A stretch of DNA of 64,000 bases, taken from Paracidovorax valerianellae. Its GTDB lineage: Bacteria; Pseudomonadota; Gammaproteobacteria; Burkholderiales; Burkholderiaceae_C. Below the pieces are notes generated by a model, which saw only the letters and a list, made by a program, of their open reading frames with translations, was not told where the DNA came from and made no database searches. Made by a program: the position numbers and the translations under genes. Each line of letters opens with the position of its first letter. Positions within the stretch are counted from its first letter, which is position 1. The DNA lies in NCBI RefSeq assembly GCF_900102625.1, contig NZ_FMZC01000017.1:1-64000 (forward strand), given 5' to 3'. Below, piece after piece: positions 1-9,077 of this stretch.

Positions 1-309
1 GAGGGCGTGCGCATCCTGATGTCAGGCCAAAAGCGTGGCATCACCCGAATGCTCAAGGCCATGATCAAAAGGCGCAGCGCCATCGAACCGGCTATCGGGC
101 ACATGAAGATGGACGGCAGGCTTGGCCGCAATCCGCTCAAGGGTGCGCTGGGCGATGCGCTGCATGCGGTGATGTGCGGGGCCGGGCACAACCTGCGCCT
201 GATCCTGGCCGCGCTGCGGTTTTATTGCGCCCGATTCGGGCTGTCGATGCAGCCGGTCATCGCAGCCCTGGTCGCTGCACCCGCTGACCGCCGACCTCTC
301 TGCTGCTGA
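1..309 (+). CDS. IS5-family transposase, C-terminal part (enters from left edge)
   Basis: The reading frame is open at the first base and ends at a TGA at 307-309, so only the last ~100 residues of a transposase are present. They contain the C-terminal signature of IS5-group DDE transposases: 'RRSAIEPAIGHMK' (catalytic Glu region), then 'LKGALGDALHAV', then 'GAGHNLRLIL'. The remnant that follows at 336 belongs to another IS5 subgroup, so the two are not halves of one gene. Whether this copy is intact cannot be judged from the window. Confidence 0.75.
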   Translation, partial: EGVRILMSGQKRGITRMLKAMIKRRSAIEPAIGHMKMDGRLGRNPLKGALGDALHAVMCGAGHNLRLILAALRFYCARFGLSMQPVIAALVAAPADRRPLCC

Positions 310-335
310 GAACGGAATTGTTCAGGACGGACTAG

Positions 336-791
336 GGAAGGTCTGCACAAATCAGCTTTCGATGTGCTGGTGGAACTAACACGCTGAGAAAATCGAAGAC
401 ATGAAGCAAGCGGACCTGGGCCTGAACCTGACGACCAAGCGCACGCGCAAGCGCGAGTTCCTGGCGGAGATGGAGCGCGTGGTGCCGTGGGCGGCGCTCG
501 TTGCGTTGATCACCCCGTACGCGCCGGGAGGAAAACGCGGCCGCCCGCCGTTTGCAGTTGAGACGATGTTGCGAATCCACTTCATGCAGCAATGGTTCAC
601 GCTGAGCGATCCGGCTATGGAAGAAGCGTTGCACGACGTGCCGCTGTTCCGCGAATTCGCAGGCCTGAACTGGGACACCGCAGTGTCCGACGAGACCACG
701 ATCCTGCGGTTTCGTCGGCTGCTGAGGAACACAAACTGGCCCCGCAGATCCTGGCGCTGGTCAACGAACTGCTTGGCGCTGACCTTGGCTA
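336..791 (+). mobile_element. IS5-type element remnant, left end only
   Basis: The remnant begins with a terminal-inverted-repeat-like sequence, GGAAGGTCTGCACAAATCAG, at 336-355. This resembles the GGAAGGTGCGAA-type ends of IS5. It is immediately preceded by CTAG at 332-335, which fits the YTAR target site IS5 elements use. The transposase start follows at 401. No right-hand inverted repeat is visible, and recognisable IS sequence stops near 790, so the 3' part is deleted. The deletion point lies close to the broken end of the neighbouring photolyase gene. Confidence 0.6.
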
Positions 792-792
792 G
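401..792 (+). pseudogene. IS5 transposase, N-terminal fragment with frameshift
   Basis: The first ~108 residues match the N-terminal half of IS5-type transposases: 'TRKREFLAEMERVVPW', 'GRPPFAVETMLRIHFMQQW', then 'DETTILRFRRLL'. After 'RRLL' (near 724) the frame is lost. Restoring one G would continue as 'EEHKLAPQILALVNELLGADLG' (split here: EEHKLAPQILA / LVNELLGADLG) in the +1 frame, which ends at the TAG at 790-792. The catalytic DDE core downstream is missing altogether. The gene is doubly dead, by a 1-nt deletion and a 3' truncation. Confidence 0.75.
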
Positions 793-829
793 ATCGTCTG
801 TCAGCCGCACAAAGGTCATGCGCTTTTCA

Positions 830-1993
830 CTAGGTGCCGGATGTCGAGTGGCTGTGTAGGTCAGTCCGACCGGGTACGAGCCCGATCTCCAGCAATCCTT
901 TGTCTCCAGTCCAGTACCACGCGGGCAATTCGACCGAGGCGCCCATGGCATTGCGCTCCAGGTACGAGGGCATCTGCGTCCAGTAGATGCCGCGCACATA
1001 TTCGCGCCAGCCCAGGATCTGCCGAATGAAGCCTTCCGCGCTGGCCAGCGGCACGCGGCCGGACCGATAGGCGGCCTCGGTCGCTGCCACGACTTCGCGC
1101 GGGTTCAGCAGTTTCAGGTTCAGCGCGGCCGACAGTTGCGAGTGGTACAGCCACGGCTCGCCGGGCCACATCGCGTCCTGGTACGGGCCGAACACGGGCA
1201 GTCGGTGTTCGATGAAGTCGGCCAGGGCCTGCAGCGCGTCCTGCCGTGTCACGGGCCAGGCAAAGCTGGCCAGATCGCCAGGATGGTCTGCAAACTTTTC
1301 CTGAACCCATTGCAGCACTTGGCGCGTCGTCCCGTCTGGCTCGAAGCGGCTTCGTTCTGGGACCATGCCCGACCCTGCGCGGCCGAAGGTCTGGCGATTG
1401 GCCTTGTCGTAGTTCCACTGGCCGCCCTCGGGCGCGTCCCCGTCCATGAGGATGTTGTGGCGGCGGCGAAGCACGCGGTAGAAGGTTTCCAGCCGAAGCG
1501 CCTTGCCTTGCAGGCTTCGTTGATGGGCCGCGAACTCTTTGACGGTGGTGTAGAAGTGGCGTTCGGGCCGCACGTCGAGCGCCAGGCCGGCTTCGGCGGC
1601 CACGGCCGACAGCGCTTTCCAGACACGCCAATCGCCGGGGGCGGTCATGACGAGTCGGCTGGGCGAGAGCGTGCGAAGGGCGAGCTTCAGTGCCTCGGCC
1701 AGCGTGCCGCAACCGACGGGTGGGTCGTCCAGGCGCGTGTAGTGCAGGCCCCAGCCGTTGGCGCGGAGGGCCTGCGCAAAGTGCCGCATCGCCGCCAGAA
1801 ACAGCGCGATGCGCTGTTTGGAGGACCAGACGTGCGTGGATTCTTCTGTCACCTCGGCCATCCAGACGCTGTCCTGGCTGGGGTCGAAGCCATCGAATGC
1901 AGCCGCATCCAGGTCCAGCTGATCGCCGAGCACGATGACGAAGGTGCGCACGGGGCGAGGGTCCGAATTCGAGCCAGGGGTGAAGGGCGTCAT
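830..1993 (-). pseudogene. Photolyase-related protein (PhrB/DPRP type), 3'-truncated
   Basis: The N-terminal and middle parts match the deoxyribodipyrimidine photolyase-related (bacterial 6-4 photolyase, COG3046) family: 'RTFVIVLGDQLD', 'VWMAEVTEESTHVWSSKQRI', and the later 'ILGWREYVRGIYW' and 'LPAWYWTGD'. Homology stops right after 'WTGD' (about base 902); the last ~23 residues are unrelated sequence. Family members run to ~500 residues, so the final ~110-120 are missing. From family knowledge these contain part of the FAD pocket and most of the cysteines of the Fe-S cluster, so activity is unlikely. The start is placed at the ATG at 1993 because the family begins near 'RTFVIVLGDQL'; an in-frame ATG also exists at 2104. 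Confidence 0.7.
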
Positions 1994-2197
1994 GCGCGGA
2001 ACGGTGGCGTGTTCATCAATGCGGGGCTGCCCAGTATCTCCGCTGCACGCGTTCGTCCCCGTCAAGGCTCCGACCGGCGCATCGCGCACAGCCCGCGCCG
2101 TCATGGGCCCGGCGGTGTCTGGGAACGTCGTTTGCCGCGCCCGCAGCAGCCAGCCAAGCCGGCCGGCACGCCTCCCACCGTTTCAAAGGACACGACC

Positions 2198-3040
2198 ATG
2201 ACCCAGCCCGAACAGCAGCAGACCCCGCCAGGCACCGAAGCCGAGATGGAGCCGAAGCCCGACCATGGCGAGCAGAGCTATCAGGGACATGACAGGCTGG
2301 CGGGCAAGGCGGCGATCATCACGGGCGGTGACAGCGGCATCGGGCGCGCCGTGGCCATTGCGTTTGCTCGCGAAGGGGCGGACGTGCTGATCAGCTATCT
2401 GCAGGAAGAAGAGCAGGACGCCCGCGAAACCGCGCGCTGGGTCGAGCAGGCCGGTCGGCGCTGCGAATGCGTGCCCGGCGACATTGCCGACCCGGCCCAC
2501 TGCCGCGCGATCGTTCAGCGTGCGGTCGATGCGTTCGGCAAGATCGACCTGCTGGTCAACAATGCCGCGTTCCAGATGACGCGCGATTCCCTCGAAGAAA
2601 CGCCGGACGAGGAGTGGGACCGCACCTTCCAGATCAACATCACCGCGATGTTCCATTTGTGCAAGGCGGCAGTGCCGCACATGAAGCCGGGCTCGTCCAT
2701 CCTCAACACGACCTCCGTCAATTCCGATACGCCCAAGCCCAAGCTGCTCGCCTATTCGGCCACCAAGGCGGCCATTGCCAACTTCACGGGCGCCCTGGCG
2801 CAGATGCTGGCACCGAAGGGCATCCGCGTGAATTCGGTGGCGCCGGGGCCGATCTGGACACCGCTCATTCCCGCCACCATGCCGCCCGACCAAGTGAAGA
2901 ATTTCGGCAGCCAGGTGGCGATGCAGCGCCCTGGCCAACCGAAAGAAGTGGCGGCCGTGTTCGTGTTTCTGGCCAGCGATGAGGCAAGCTATGTCAGCGG
3001 TGCGCGCTACGCGGTGACCGGGGGCACACCGATGCTTTGA
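2198..3040 (+). CDS. SDR family oxidoreductase (YdaD/YghA-like, general-stress type)
   Basis: This is a 280-residue short-chain dehydrogenase with a 35-residue hydrophilic, Gln/Glu-rich N-terminal extension typical of the stress-related YghA/GsP39 subgroup. The cofactor motif TGGDSGIG sits at residues 42-49, NNAA at 121-124, the catalytic Ser near 173, and the YSATK motif supplies Tyr186 and Lys190. An AAAGGA Shine-Dalgarno lies 7 nt before the ATG, which decides the start although the frame is open much further upstream. The gene diverges from the broken photolyase. Substrate is unknown; aldehyde or sugar-alcohol reduction with NAD(P)H is the usual suggestion for this subgroup. Confidence 0.85.
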   Translation: MTQPEQQQTPPGTEAEMEPKPDHGEQSYQGHDRLAGKAAIITGGDSGIGRAVAIAFAREGADVLISYLQEEEQDARETARWVEQAGRRCECVPGDIADPAHCRAIVQRAVDAFGKIDLLVNNAAFQMTRDSLEETPDEEWDRTFQINITAMFHLCKAAVPHMKPGSSILNTTSVNSDTPKPKLLAYSATKAAIANFTGALAQMLAPKGIRVNSVAPGPIWTPLIPATMPPDQVKNFGSQVAMQRPGQPKEVAAVFVFLASDEASYVSGARYAVTGGTPML

Positions 3041-3085
3041 GGATGCCAGTGCGCCAGCGGGCCGCTGCGCAGCCGTATGTCCCGC

Positions 3086-4534
3086 TCAAGCAGCGGGCGG
3101 GTCTTCGTACACCTGGAAGCCGCAGGCCTGCTGCTTGGCCGCATACATGGCGAGATCGGCGCAGTGCAGCACCTGGGCCGAGAGGGTCGAGTTCTCGGGC
3201 GAGCGGGCGATGCCGATGCTGGCACCCACGCTCACCCACTGGTCGGGCCGCACCTGGATGGGCTGGCGGATGTCAGTGACGATGGCGGTAGCCGCCTCTT
3301 GCACGCGCTGCAGGTCTTGCGAGCGCATCAGGATGGCGAATTCGTCGCCGCCCAGGCGTGCCAGCGTGTCCGACGAGCGCACGTGCTTGCGGGTGCGCAG
3401 CGCCACTTCCTTCAGCACGGCGTCTCCCGCTTCGTGGCCGTAGTTGTCGTTGATGGCCTTGAACTTGTCCAGGTCCATCAGCAGGATGGCGTAGCCGGTG
3501 TTGAGCACCTGCTGGTTCTGCTCGGCGTTTTGCAGGTTGATCTCGAACAGGCGGCGGTTGGCCAGGTGGGTCAGCGCATCGCGGTGCGCCACGTCTTCCA
3601 GCGGGATGACCACACGGTTGGTAATGTGGTTCGCGGCCAGGATGGAGATGAACGAGCTGAACAGAATGCTGGCGGCGAACAGGCCCTCCAGCCGCAGGAA
3701 CGGAGAGAAAACCGGCGCGAACGGCTTGGCCACCACGGCGATGACATTGGAGCCCCGTAGGCCGCCCAGGTTGATGACCTTGGCGCGGTACTGCGCGCCG
3801 TCCGTGCCCTCCGCGGAAAAGTTTTCGGACGAATTCGTTTGTTCCTGAATGCTCTTGTTGAGCACGATGCCGGGCAGCGTGGAGGTGTGGATGACGAAAT
3901 CGCCTTCGCTTTCCTGCGACAGAAACGCCATCTTGAGCTGCGTCATCTTGGTGAACTGCTCCACCGCCGTCGTATTGATGCGGTAGCCCAGGAAGATGTT
4001 CATGATCGGCGTGGGCGCGCTGATCGTGGACTTCACCCAGTTGTAGAGCACAGGCGTGTGTTCGCCGGCCGCCAGGGGGCCGACGCTGCGCCCTGTCTCG
4101 CTGATCTCGGTTGCCAGGGCTTCCAGCGTGGCGTCCAGGTCTTCGTCGCGCTCGTTCAAGAGTTGCGTCGCCGAAGCACGGGCGACGATCTTGTGATCGA
4201 GATCCGTCAGCACGATCAGTTCGGCCCCGGTCCTGGCCAACTGGCTGGCAAGCGCCGACTCGATGGTGGCGCGGTTGCCGTTGGAGATGGTGTGCTGCAG
4301 CCCGTAGTCCTTGGTCACCAGCAGCGAGGTCTGCTGCCGGTTGTCCTTGCGGGTCGCCGCGGTGTACAGAAACGTCTGCGCGCCGCCTTCCAGCGCCGAG
4401 TCGACGCTCTCCAGGGCGATGTTGCGGTTGGCGAAATGCAGGAAAACGAAGGCCACCACCTGGACGATGATCAGCGCTGGAACCAGCAGCATCAGCAGCT
4501 TTCTGGTGGAAGCGTTTTCCAGCGTCTTCTTCAT
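3086..4534 (-). CDS. Membrane diguanylate cyclase with periplasmic sensor domain
   Basis: This 482-residue protein should make cyclic di-GMP from two GTP. A transmembrane helix lies near residues 13-33, followed by a ~250-residue periplasmic sensor region and a second membrane helix. A GGDEF domain begins at 'HRDALTHLANRRLFE'. The active-site motif is intact (RLGGDEF, near residue 395), and an inhibitory I-site RSSD lies exactly five residues before it, so product feedback inhibition is expected. No EAL domain is present. The start chosen is the ATG at 4534, just before the first membrane helix; an upstream in-frame ATG (4636) would add a low-complexity 34-residue stretch. The ligand of the sensor domain cannot be told from sequence. 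Confidence 0.88.
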   Translation of the reverse strand: MKKTLENASTRKLLMLLVPALIIVQVVAFVFLHFANRNIALESVDSALEGGAQTFLYTAATRKDNRQQTSLLVTKDYGLQHTISNGNRATIESALASQLARTGAELIVLTDLDHKIVARASATQLLNERDEDLDATLEALATEISETGRSVGPLAAGEHTPVLYNWVKSTISAPTPIMNIFLGYRINTTAVEQFTKMTQLKMAFLSQESEGDFVIHTSTLPGIVLNKSIQEQTNSSENFSAEGTDGAQYRAKVINLGGLRGSNVIAVVAKPFAPVFSPFLRLEGLFAASILFSSFISILAANHITNRVVIPLEDVAHRDALTHLANRRLFEINLQNAEQNQQVLNTGYAILLMDLDKFKAINDNYGHEAGDAVLKEVALRTRKHVRSSDTLARLGGDEFAILMRSQDLQRVQEAATAIVTDIRQPIQVRPDQWVSVGASIGIARSPENSTLSAQVLHCADLAMYAAKQQACGFQVYEDPPAA

Positions 4535-4966
4535 GGATGGACGTGCCCCTGAACCTGGTTGAATGGAAGACCGGGGCCGTGCTCCCTCCCTCTGGTCTTG
4601 CTCGTTGTTCGCTACCTTCGACCGACCGTGGCGCACCTCCTGAGAAGGATTGCCTGCTTTTCACTGTAGGGCAAGCATCGGCCCTTGTTGTTCTTGTCGT
4701 GGTCGCCTGCGTGCACAGCCCGCTTCAGGCGTCGCTCGTGCGTCAGAAAAATGCCGCCGTTGTGGCCCAGCGCCATGGACGGGCTGGGCAGCGTGATTGT
4801 CCAGCGTCAGCCCAACGGCCTGCGCGCTGCGCCCGGCGGCGTTGACTTCTCAGGGGCAGTATAGGGTGATGCATGCACTCTGGTCACCCGGTAAAGCACG
4901 GACAGCGCCTTCGGGCGGGCCCCGGCTGCTGATCTGGCGCCAGGCCTTTCGCATAAAGTGGGGTGC
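4535..4966. other. Intergenic region without recognisable gene
   Basis: This 432-bp gap separates the divergently transcribed diguanylate cyclase and tyrosine phosphatase genes. It must hold both promoters. I see no convincing RNA gene, repeat or conserved short ORF, and cannot pick a reliable -35/-10 pair by eye. Confidence 0.4.
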
Positions 4967-5734
4967 ATGAGCGACTCCGATTCCCACCCTCCAGAGCCCT
5001 ACACCCGTTCGCTGAATCTGCGCGGGGCCACCAACTTCCGCGACCTCGGCGGCTACGTGGGCGAAGCCGGCCGGCCCGTGCGGTGGCGGCGCTTGTTCCG
5101 GTCCGATCACCTCGCCGCGCTCACGCCCGAAGATGCGCAGGCGCTGGCAGCGCTGGGCCTGGCGCGCGCCGTGGACTTTCGCGGCGAACACGAGCGCGCC
5201 ACGTTGGCCTACGTGCTGCCCGATGTGGCCTACCACGCGCTCTCCATCGAGCCCACGGTGGTACAGCGCGCCAAGGAGATGGCAGTCTCCGGCCACGTGC
5301 TCACGCCCGAGATCGCGATGGAGCTGATGCGCGACACCTACCGCGCGTTCGTGGCCCACAACACGCGCGAGTTCGCCACGCTGTTCGAATACCTGCTGGA
5401 CAACGACACGCCCCTGGTCTTTCACTGCACCGCAGGCAAGGACCGCACGGGCTTTGCGGCAGCCCTCATCCTGATGGCGCTGGGCGTGCCGCGCGAGGTG
5501 GTGATGCAGGACTACCTGCTCACCAACGGGCTGTACCGCAGGCCCGCCCAGTTGACCGGCGGCGCGCCGGAAGCCGTGCTGAACGTGCTGTGGCGCGTGC
5601 AGGAAGATTTTCTCGAAGCCGCGCTGCAGGCCGTGGACACCGACCACGGCGGCGTGCAGCGCTATCTGGAGCACCGCCTGGGCGTGGGCCCCAGCGAGCG
5701 CAAGCGCCTGGCGCAGTGGTATCTGGAGCCCTGA
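4967..5734 (+). CDS. Tyrosine-protein phosphatase (PtpB/DSP-like fold)
   Basis: This 255-residue cytoplasmic phosphatase has the Cys-x5-Arg signature HCTAGKDRTG, with the nucleophile Cys154 and phosphate-binding Arg160. The N-terminal 'GATNFRDLGGY' and 'LFRSDHL' motifs are typical of the Mycobacterium PtpB-like Y_phosphatase3 family. The Lys-Asp pair inside the P-loop (AGKDR) is characteristic of this group, some members of which also dephosphorylate Ser/Thr or phosphoinositides. A GTG lies in frame at 4958, but the ATG at 4967 follows a G-rich stretch and is preferred. The gene is monocistronic and ends at a bidirectional terminator shared with the HU gene. Confidence 0.85.
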   Translation: MSDSDSHPPEPYTRSLNLRGATNFRDLGGYVGEAGRPVRWRRLFRSDHLAALTPEDAQALAALGLARAVDFRGEHERATLAYVLPDVAYHALSIEPTVVQRAKEMAVSGHVLTPEIAMELMRDTYRAFVAHNTREFATLFEYLLDNDTPLVFHCTAGKDRTGFAAALILMALGVPREVVMQDYLLTNGLYRRPAQLTGGAPEAVLNVLWRVQEDFLEAALQAVDTDHGGVQRYLEHRLGVGPSERKRLAQWYLEP

Positions 5735-5777
5735 CTGCGCGCAGCCAACGGTTGAATGCACCGAGCGCGGGCATAAA

Positions 5778-5803
5778 AAAACCGGCACGCGGGTGCCGGT
5801 TTT
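5778..5803. terminator. Bidirectional intrinsic terminator
   Basis: The stem is ACCGGCAC / GTGCCGGT with a GCGG loop. It is flanked by an A run on the left and a T run on the right, so it can work for both the phosphatase gene (+) and the HU gene (-), which converge here. Confidence 0.85.
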
Positions 5804-5856
5804 CAGGGGCTGGTGGCGGTGCGCTGGGCACTGCCGCCGAAGCTGCCAAAGCCTGT

Positions 5857-6366
5857 TTAGACCGTAGCGTCCTTGAGCTTCTTCAGCGCGCGGGTCTTGA
5901 TCTTGACCGATGCGGGCTTGGCGGGGAACCAGCGCTCGGCACCCGTGAACGGGTCCTTGCCGAAGCGCTTCTTCTTGGCGGGCACTTGCTGCAGGCCGAT
6001 CTTCATCAGGCCGGGCAGCGTGAATTCGCCGGAACCCTTCTTGTGCACCGAAGCCAGGATGGCCGATTCCAGTGCGGTCAGCACGGCCTTGGCGGCCTTG
6101 GGTTCCACACCGGCTTGCTGCGCCAGATGGGCGATCAGCGAAGTCTTCGTGAACACTTCCTTCAGCGGCTTGAGCGCTGCAGGTGCTGCCTTGGCGGCGA
6201 CCGGGGCCTTGGCCTTCGGCGCAGCAGCCTTCTTCACAGGCGCTGCCTTCACGGGTGCGGCTTTCTTGGCGGGTGCGGCGGCCTTCTTGGCGACAGGTGC
6301 TGCAGCCTTCTTGGCGGCGGGAGCGGCCTTCTTGGCCGGTGCGGTGGTTTTCTTTGCAGTTGCCAT
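5857..6366 (-). CDS. HU-family DNA-binding protein with PAKKA-rich N-terminal tail
   Basis: This 169-residue nucleoid protein has two parts. Residues 1 to ~70 are a low-complexity Lys/Ala/Pro tail of repeated 'AKKA(A/P)P' units, resembling eukaryotic histone H1 tails. The rest is a HU/IHF-type domain (from 'FTKTSLIAHLAQQAGVEPKAAK' split as FTKTSLIAHLAQ / QAGVEPKAAK, through 'GSGEFTLPGLMKIGL' and 'RWFPAKPASVKIKTR'). Such long-tailed HU proteins are known from betaproteobacteria and from Bordetella (BpH1/BpH3-like). The start is the ATG at 6366, directly before the Lys-rich tail; upstream in-frame codons look non-coding. Repeat-driven length variation of the tail between strains is likely. Confidence 0.9.
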   Translation of the reverse strand: MATAKKTTAPAKKAAPAAKKAAAPVAKKAAAPAKKAAPVKAAPVKKAAAPKAKAPVAAKAAPAALKPLKEVFTKTSLIAHLAQQAGVEPKAAKAVLTALESAILASVHKKGSGEFTLPGLMKIGLQQVPAKKKRFGKDPFTGAERWFPAKPASVKIKTRALKKLKDATV

Positions 6367-6643
6367 GGTGTTGGTATTTCTCGGAAAAAGTGGTGAACAT
6401 TCCAGCATGCTGGTCGCCGGATTCTAGGGGGTTTGCATCGGCAGGCGCGGGCCGCACGCCTATTGCGCCCGCCAGGCGGCATGGATGCTGGGTTTCGAGG
6501 GCGCGAGGCGCATGCAGAAAGCGGTGCGGGCCGGATGAGATGGCGACGCATGCACAAGGCCGCGGCGTTGGCCCCGCGGGGCAATCGCGTTAAGCTGTCC
6601 CATCCCCCACCGGCGCCATGCAGCGCATTGCAAAGGAACGGCC

Positions 6644-7558
6644 ATGAGCGACACATCTCCCTTCGGTTTCGGCAGGTTCGTGCCGGGCTTCGACTTTCTT
6701 CAGAACCTCGCCAAGGGCGCAACGGGCGGCGCGCCGCAGATGCCCAGCCTGTCCAGCTGGGTGGCGCCAACGCTGAGCGTGGAAGAGCTGGAAAAGCGCA
6801 TCGATGAGCTGAAGGCCGTGCAGTTCTGGCTCGAACAGAATTCGCGCGCACTGACCGCCACCGTGCAGGCGCTGGAAGTGCAGAAGATGACGCTGGCCAC
6901 GCTCAAAGGCATGAACGTGGCGATGGGCGATCTGGCCGGTGCGTTCGCGCCCAAGGCATCGCCCGCACCTGCACCAGCTGCCGCTGCGCCAGAGCCCTTC
7001 CGTGCCAGCCCCGCCCCGCATCGCGAGCCACCCGCCGCGCCGCCGCCAGCCGATGACGCTGCTCTGCATGACCATACCGGCCACAGCGATGGCGACGATG
7101 CGGCTTCTTCATCCGCATCCTCCGCGCTGCCCGGCGTGGTGGACCCGATGCAATGGTGGGGCGCGCTGACCAGCCAGTTCCAGCAGATCGCGGCCAACGC
7201 GCTGGGCGACCCTTCGCAGCAATCGGCGGTGGAGGCCACGCGCGGTGCCGCGACCGAGGCCTTCAAGACCGCCACCAACATGGCCACGCAGATGGCGGCC
7301 CAGGGGCTGCAGGGCGTGCAGGAGGCCGCGCGCATGGCCACCGCCGGAGTCGCTTCCACGGCTGCGACCCCCGCTTCGCCCAGGCCCGCCCGCAGCCAGA
7401 AAAAAACCGCAGCGCCTGCGGCCGCAAAGCGTGCAAGCGCACCCGCCAAAGCCGCCGCGAAAAAGGCTGCAGCCCCCCGGCCTGCGCCGGCCCGGCGCGG
7501 CGCCAGTGCACCACCGGCTGGCAAGACTGCCGCGCCCCGCAAGCGCGCGGGGCAGTGA
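6644..7558 (+). CDS. phaM: PhaM-type polyhydroxyalkanoate granule regulatory protein
   Basis: This 304-residue protein starts with the PhaM signature: a Phe/Gly-rich head 'FGFGRFVPGFDFLQNL', then the helical 'WVAPTLSVEELEKRIDELK' and 'VQFWLEQNSRALTATVQAL'. A long Ala/Pro linker follows, and a C-terminal Lys/Ala/Arg-rich tail (residues ~250-304) of the type that binds DNA. In Ralstonia, PhaM activates PHA synthase PhaC1 and tethers PHA granules to the nucleoid so that daughter cells share them. The same role is inferred here. A Shine-Dalgarno AAAGGA lies just upstream. The gene diverges from the HU gene, whose product carries a very similar basic tail. Confidence 0.85.
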   Translation: MSDTSPFGFGRFVPGFDFLQNLAKGATGGAPQMPSLSSWVAPTLSVEELEKRIDELKAVQFWLEQNSRALTATVQALEVQKMTLATLKGMNVAMGDLAGAFAPKASPAPAPAAAAPEPFRASPAPHREPPAAPPPADDAALHDHTGHSDGDDAASSSASSALPGVVDPMQWWGALTSQFQQIAANALGDPSQQSAVEATRGAATEAFKTATNMATQMAAQGLQGVQEAARMATAGVASTAATPASPRPARSQKKTAAPAAAKRASAPAKAAAKKAAAPRPAPARRGASAPPAGKTAAPRKRAGQ

Positions 7559-7623
7559 CCGCGGTGTTTCCTTGACATGGCCGCCCGCTCCGGCGGAAGG
7601 CCGCGACGACCTCGAGCCCGATC

Positions 7624-8946
7624 ATGAAACTCTTTCCCAACGGCCACGCCACGCATCCCCAATGGCGCATGGCTGCCGCGCTGGCGCTGGCGCAACTGCG
7701 CGCGCAGATGGCGCTGCCGCAATACGCCAGCGCCCCCACCCTGGGGCTGCTGTACATCACTGACCACTACGCTAACGAAGCCCAGGCCGTGCTGGACTTC
7801 GTGTCGGCCGAGCTGCCCGAAGTGACCGACTGGAGCGGCACCGTGGGCGTGGGCGTGGCCGCCAACAATGCCGAGTATTTCGACGAGCCGGCGCTGTCGA
7901 TCATGCTGCTGGATCTGTCGCCCGACCAGTACCGCGTCTTCTCGGGCGTGGCGCCCCTGGCGCGCAATGCGGCCAGCGGATTCGTCGCGCACACGGCGCT
8001 CGTGCATGCGGACGGGCGCACGCCCGACCTGGCCGAGCTGATCGATGAAATGGCCGACCGCACGGCCTCCGGTTACCTGTTCGGCGGCCTGTCGGCCAGC
8101 CGCAGCGCCAGCGTGCAGTTCGCTGTCGGAGGCGATGGCAACATGGCCGGGCAGGGCGGCGCGCGCGGCGTGTTCGACGGCGGCCTGTCGGGGGTGGCGT
8201 TCAGCGAAGGCGTGAGCTTGCTGTCGCGCGTGACGCAGGGCTGCCAGCCCGTGGGGCCGCTGGCCACCATCACCGAAGCGCAGGACAACGTGGTGCTGTC
8301 GCTCGATGGGCAGCCCGCGCTCGATGCGCTGCTGGACACGCTGAACATCTCGCTCGACGGCGACCCGCAGCCTGCGCTGCGCGAAGTGCGGGCCACGCTC
8401 GCAGGCCTGATCGAAGCCGGCGCGCAGCCGCTGGGCCGCGCGGGCTACTTCGGCACCGACACGCGCGTGCGCCACATCGTGGGGCTCGACGCCACGCGGC
8501 GCGGCGTGGCCCTGGCCGACCATGTGGAAGAGGGCATGCGCCTGGCGTTCTGCCGGCGGAACGTGACGGCCGCACGTGCCGACCTGATGCGCATCTGCGC
8601 CGAGATCCGCGAAGAGCTCACGCCCGAAGAAACCGAAATCCTGCCGGCAGCCATACCGTCGGCCGACAGCGAACGCCGCGCGCTGGCGCAGGCCCTGGGC
8701 GGCAGCGGCGACCTTTCGCCGCAAGCGCCCACGCAGCGGCACATGGTGGGCGCTATCTACGTGAGCTGCTCCGGCCGCGGCGGCCCGCACTTCGGCGGGC
8801 CGAGCGCGGAGCTGCAGATCGTGCGCCACGCCCTCGGCGACGTGCCGCTGGTCGGCTTCTTCGCCGGCGGCGAGATCGCGCACCACCGGCTGTACGGCTA
8901 CACCGGCGTGCTCACCGTGTTCACCAGCGAGCACGCTCCCGTCTGA
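7624..8946 (+). CDS. FIST domain sensory protein
   Basis: This 440-residue soluble protein has FIST_N and FIST_C domains. The N-terminal half holds 'TLGLLYITDHYANEAQAVLDF' (TLGLLYITDHY / ANEAQAVLDF) and 'GTVGVGVAANNAEYFDEPA'; the C-terminal half holds 'GAIYVSCSGRG' and ends with 'VGFFAGGEIAHH..LYGYTGVLTVF'. FIST modules are proposed small-ligand sensors, possibly for amino acids, and are often coupled to signal-transduction outputs. Here the protein has no output domain, so it presumably acts through a partner. It lies 65 bp after phaM and may be co-transcribed. Confidence 0.85.
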   Translation: MKLFPNGHATHPQWRMAAALALAQLRAQMALPQYASAPTLGLLYITDHYANEAQAVLDFVSAELPEVTDWSGTVGVGVAANNAEYFDEPALSIMLLDLSPDQYRVFSGVAPLARNAASGFVAHTALVHADGRTPDLAELIDEMADRTASGYLFGGLSASRSASVQFAVGGDGNMAGQGGARGVFDGGLSGVAFSEGVSLLSRVTQGCQPVGPLATITEAQDNVVLSLDGQPALDALLDTLNISLDGDPQPALREVRATLAGLIEAGAQPLGRAGYFGTDTRVRHIVGLDATRRGVALADHVEEGMRLAFCRRNVTAARADLMRICAEIREELTPEETEILPAAIPSADSERRALAQALGGSGDLSPQAPTQRHMVGAIYVSCSGRGGPHFGGPSAELQIVRHALGDVPLVGFFAGGEIAHHRLYGYTGVLTVFTSEHAPV

Positions 8947-9077
8947 GTGCGTGAGGCGCCCGGGCGAAGCGGATCGGGCGCGCTTGCAGCGCAAGCGCCT
9001 CCTCGGGCTTGGCTGAAGCGCGTTTCGAACATTTCAAGCCTTTTGAGGCTCCCGCCCTAGGGAATCATGCGCTGGCA

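Noticed and set aside
1136-2197. Very long open frame on the + strand before the SDR gene (continuous to 3040)
   Set aside because: It lies antisense to the photolyase-like gene and has no homology or ribosome-binding site. The SDR has its own AAAGGA and ATG at 2198. Long antisense frames are common in GC-rich DNA.
6700-8994. 764-codon open frame antisense to phaM and the FIST gene
   Set aside because: It spans two well-supported genes on the other strand, with Arg/Ala/His-rich composition and no recognisable domain.
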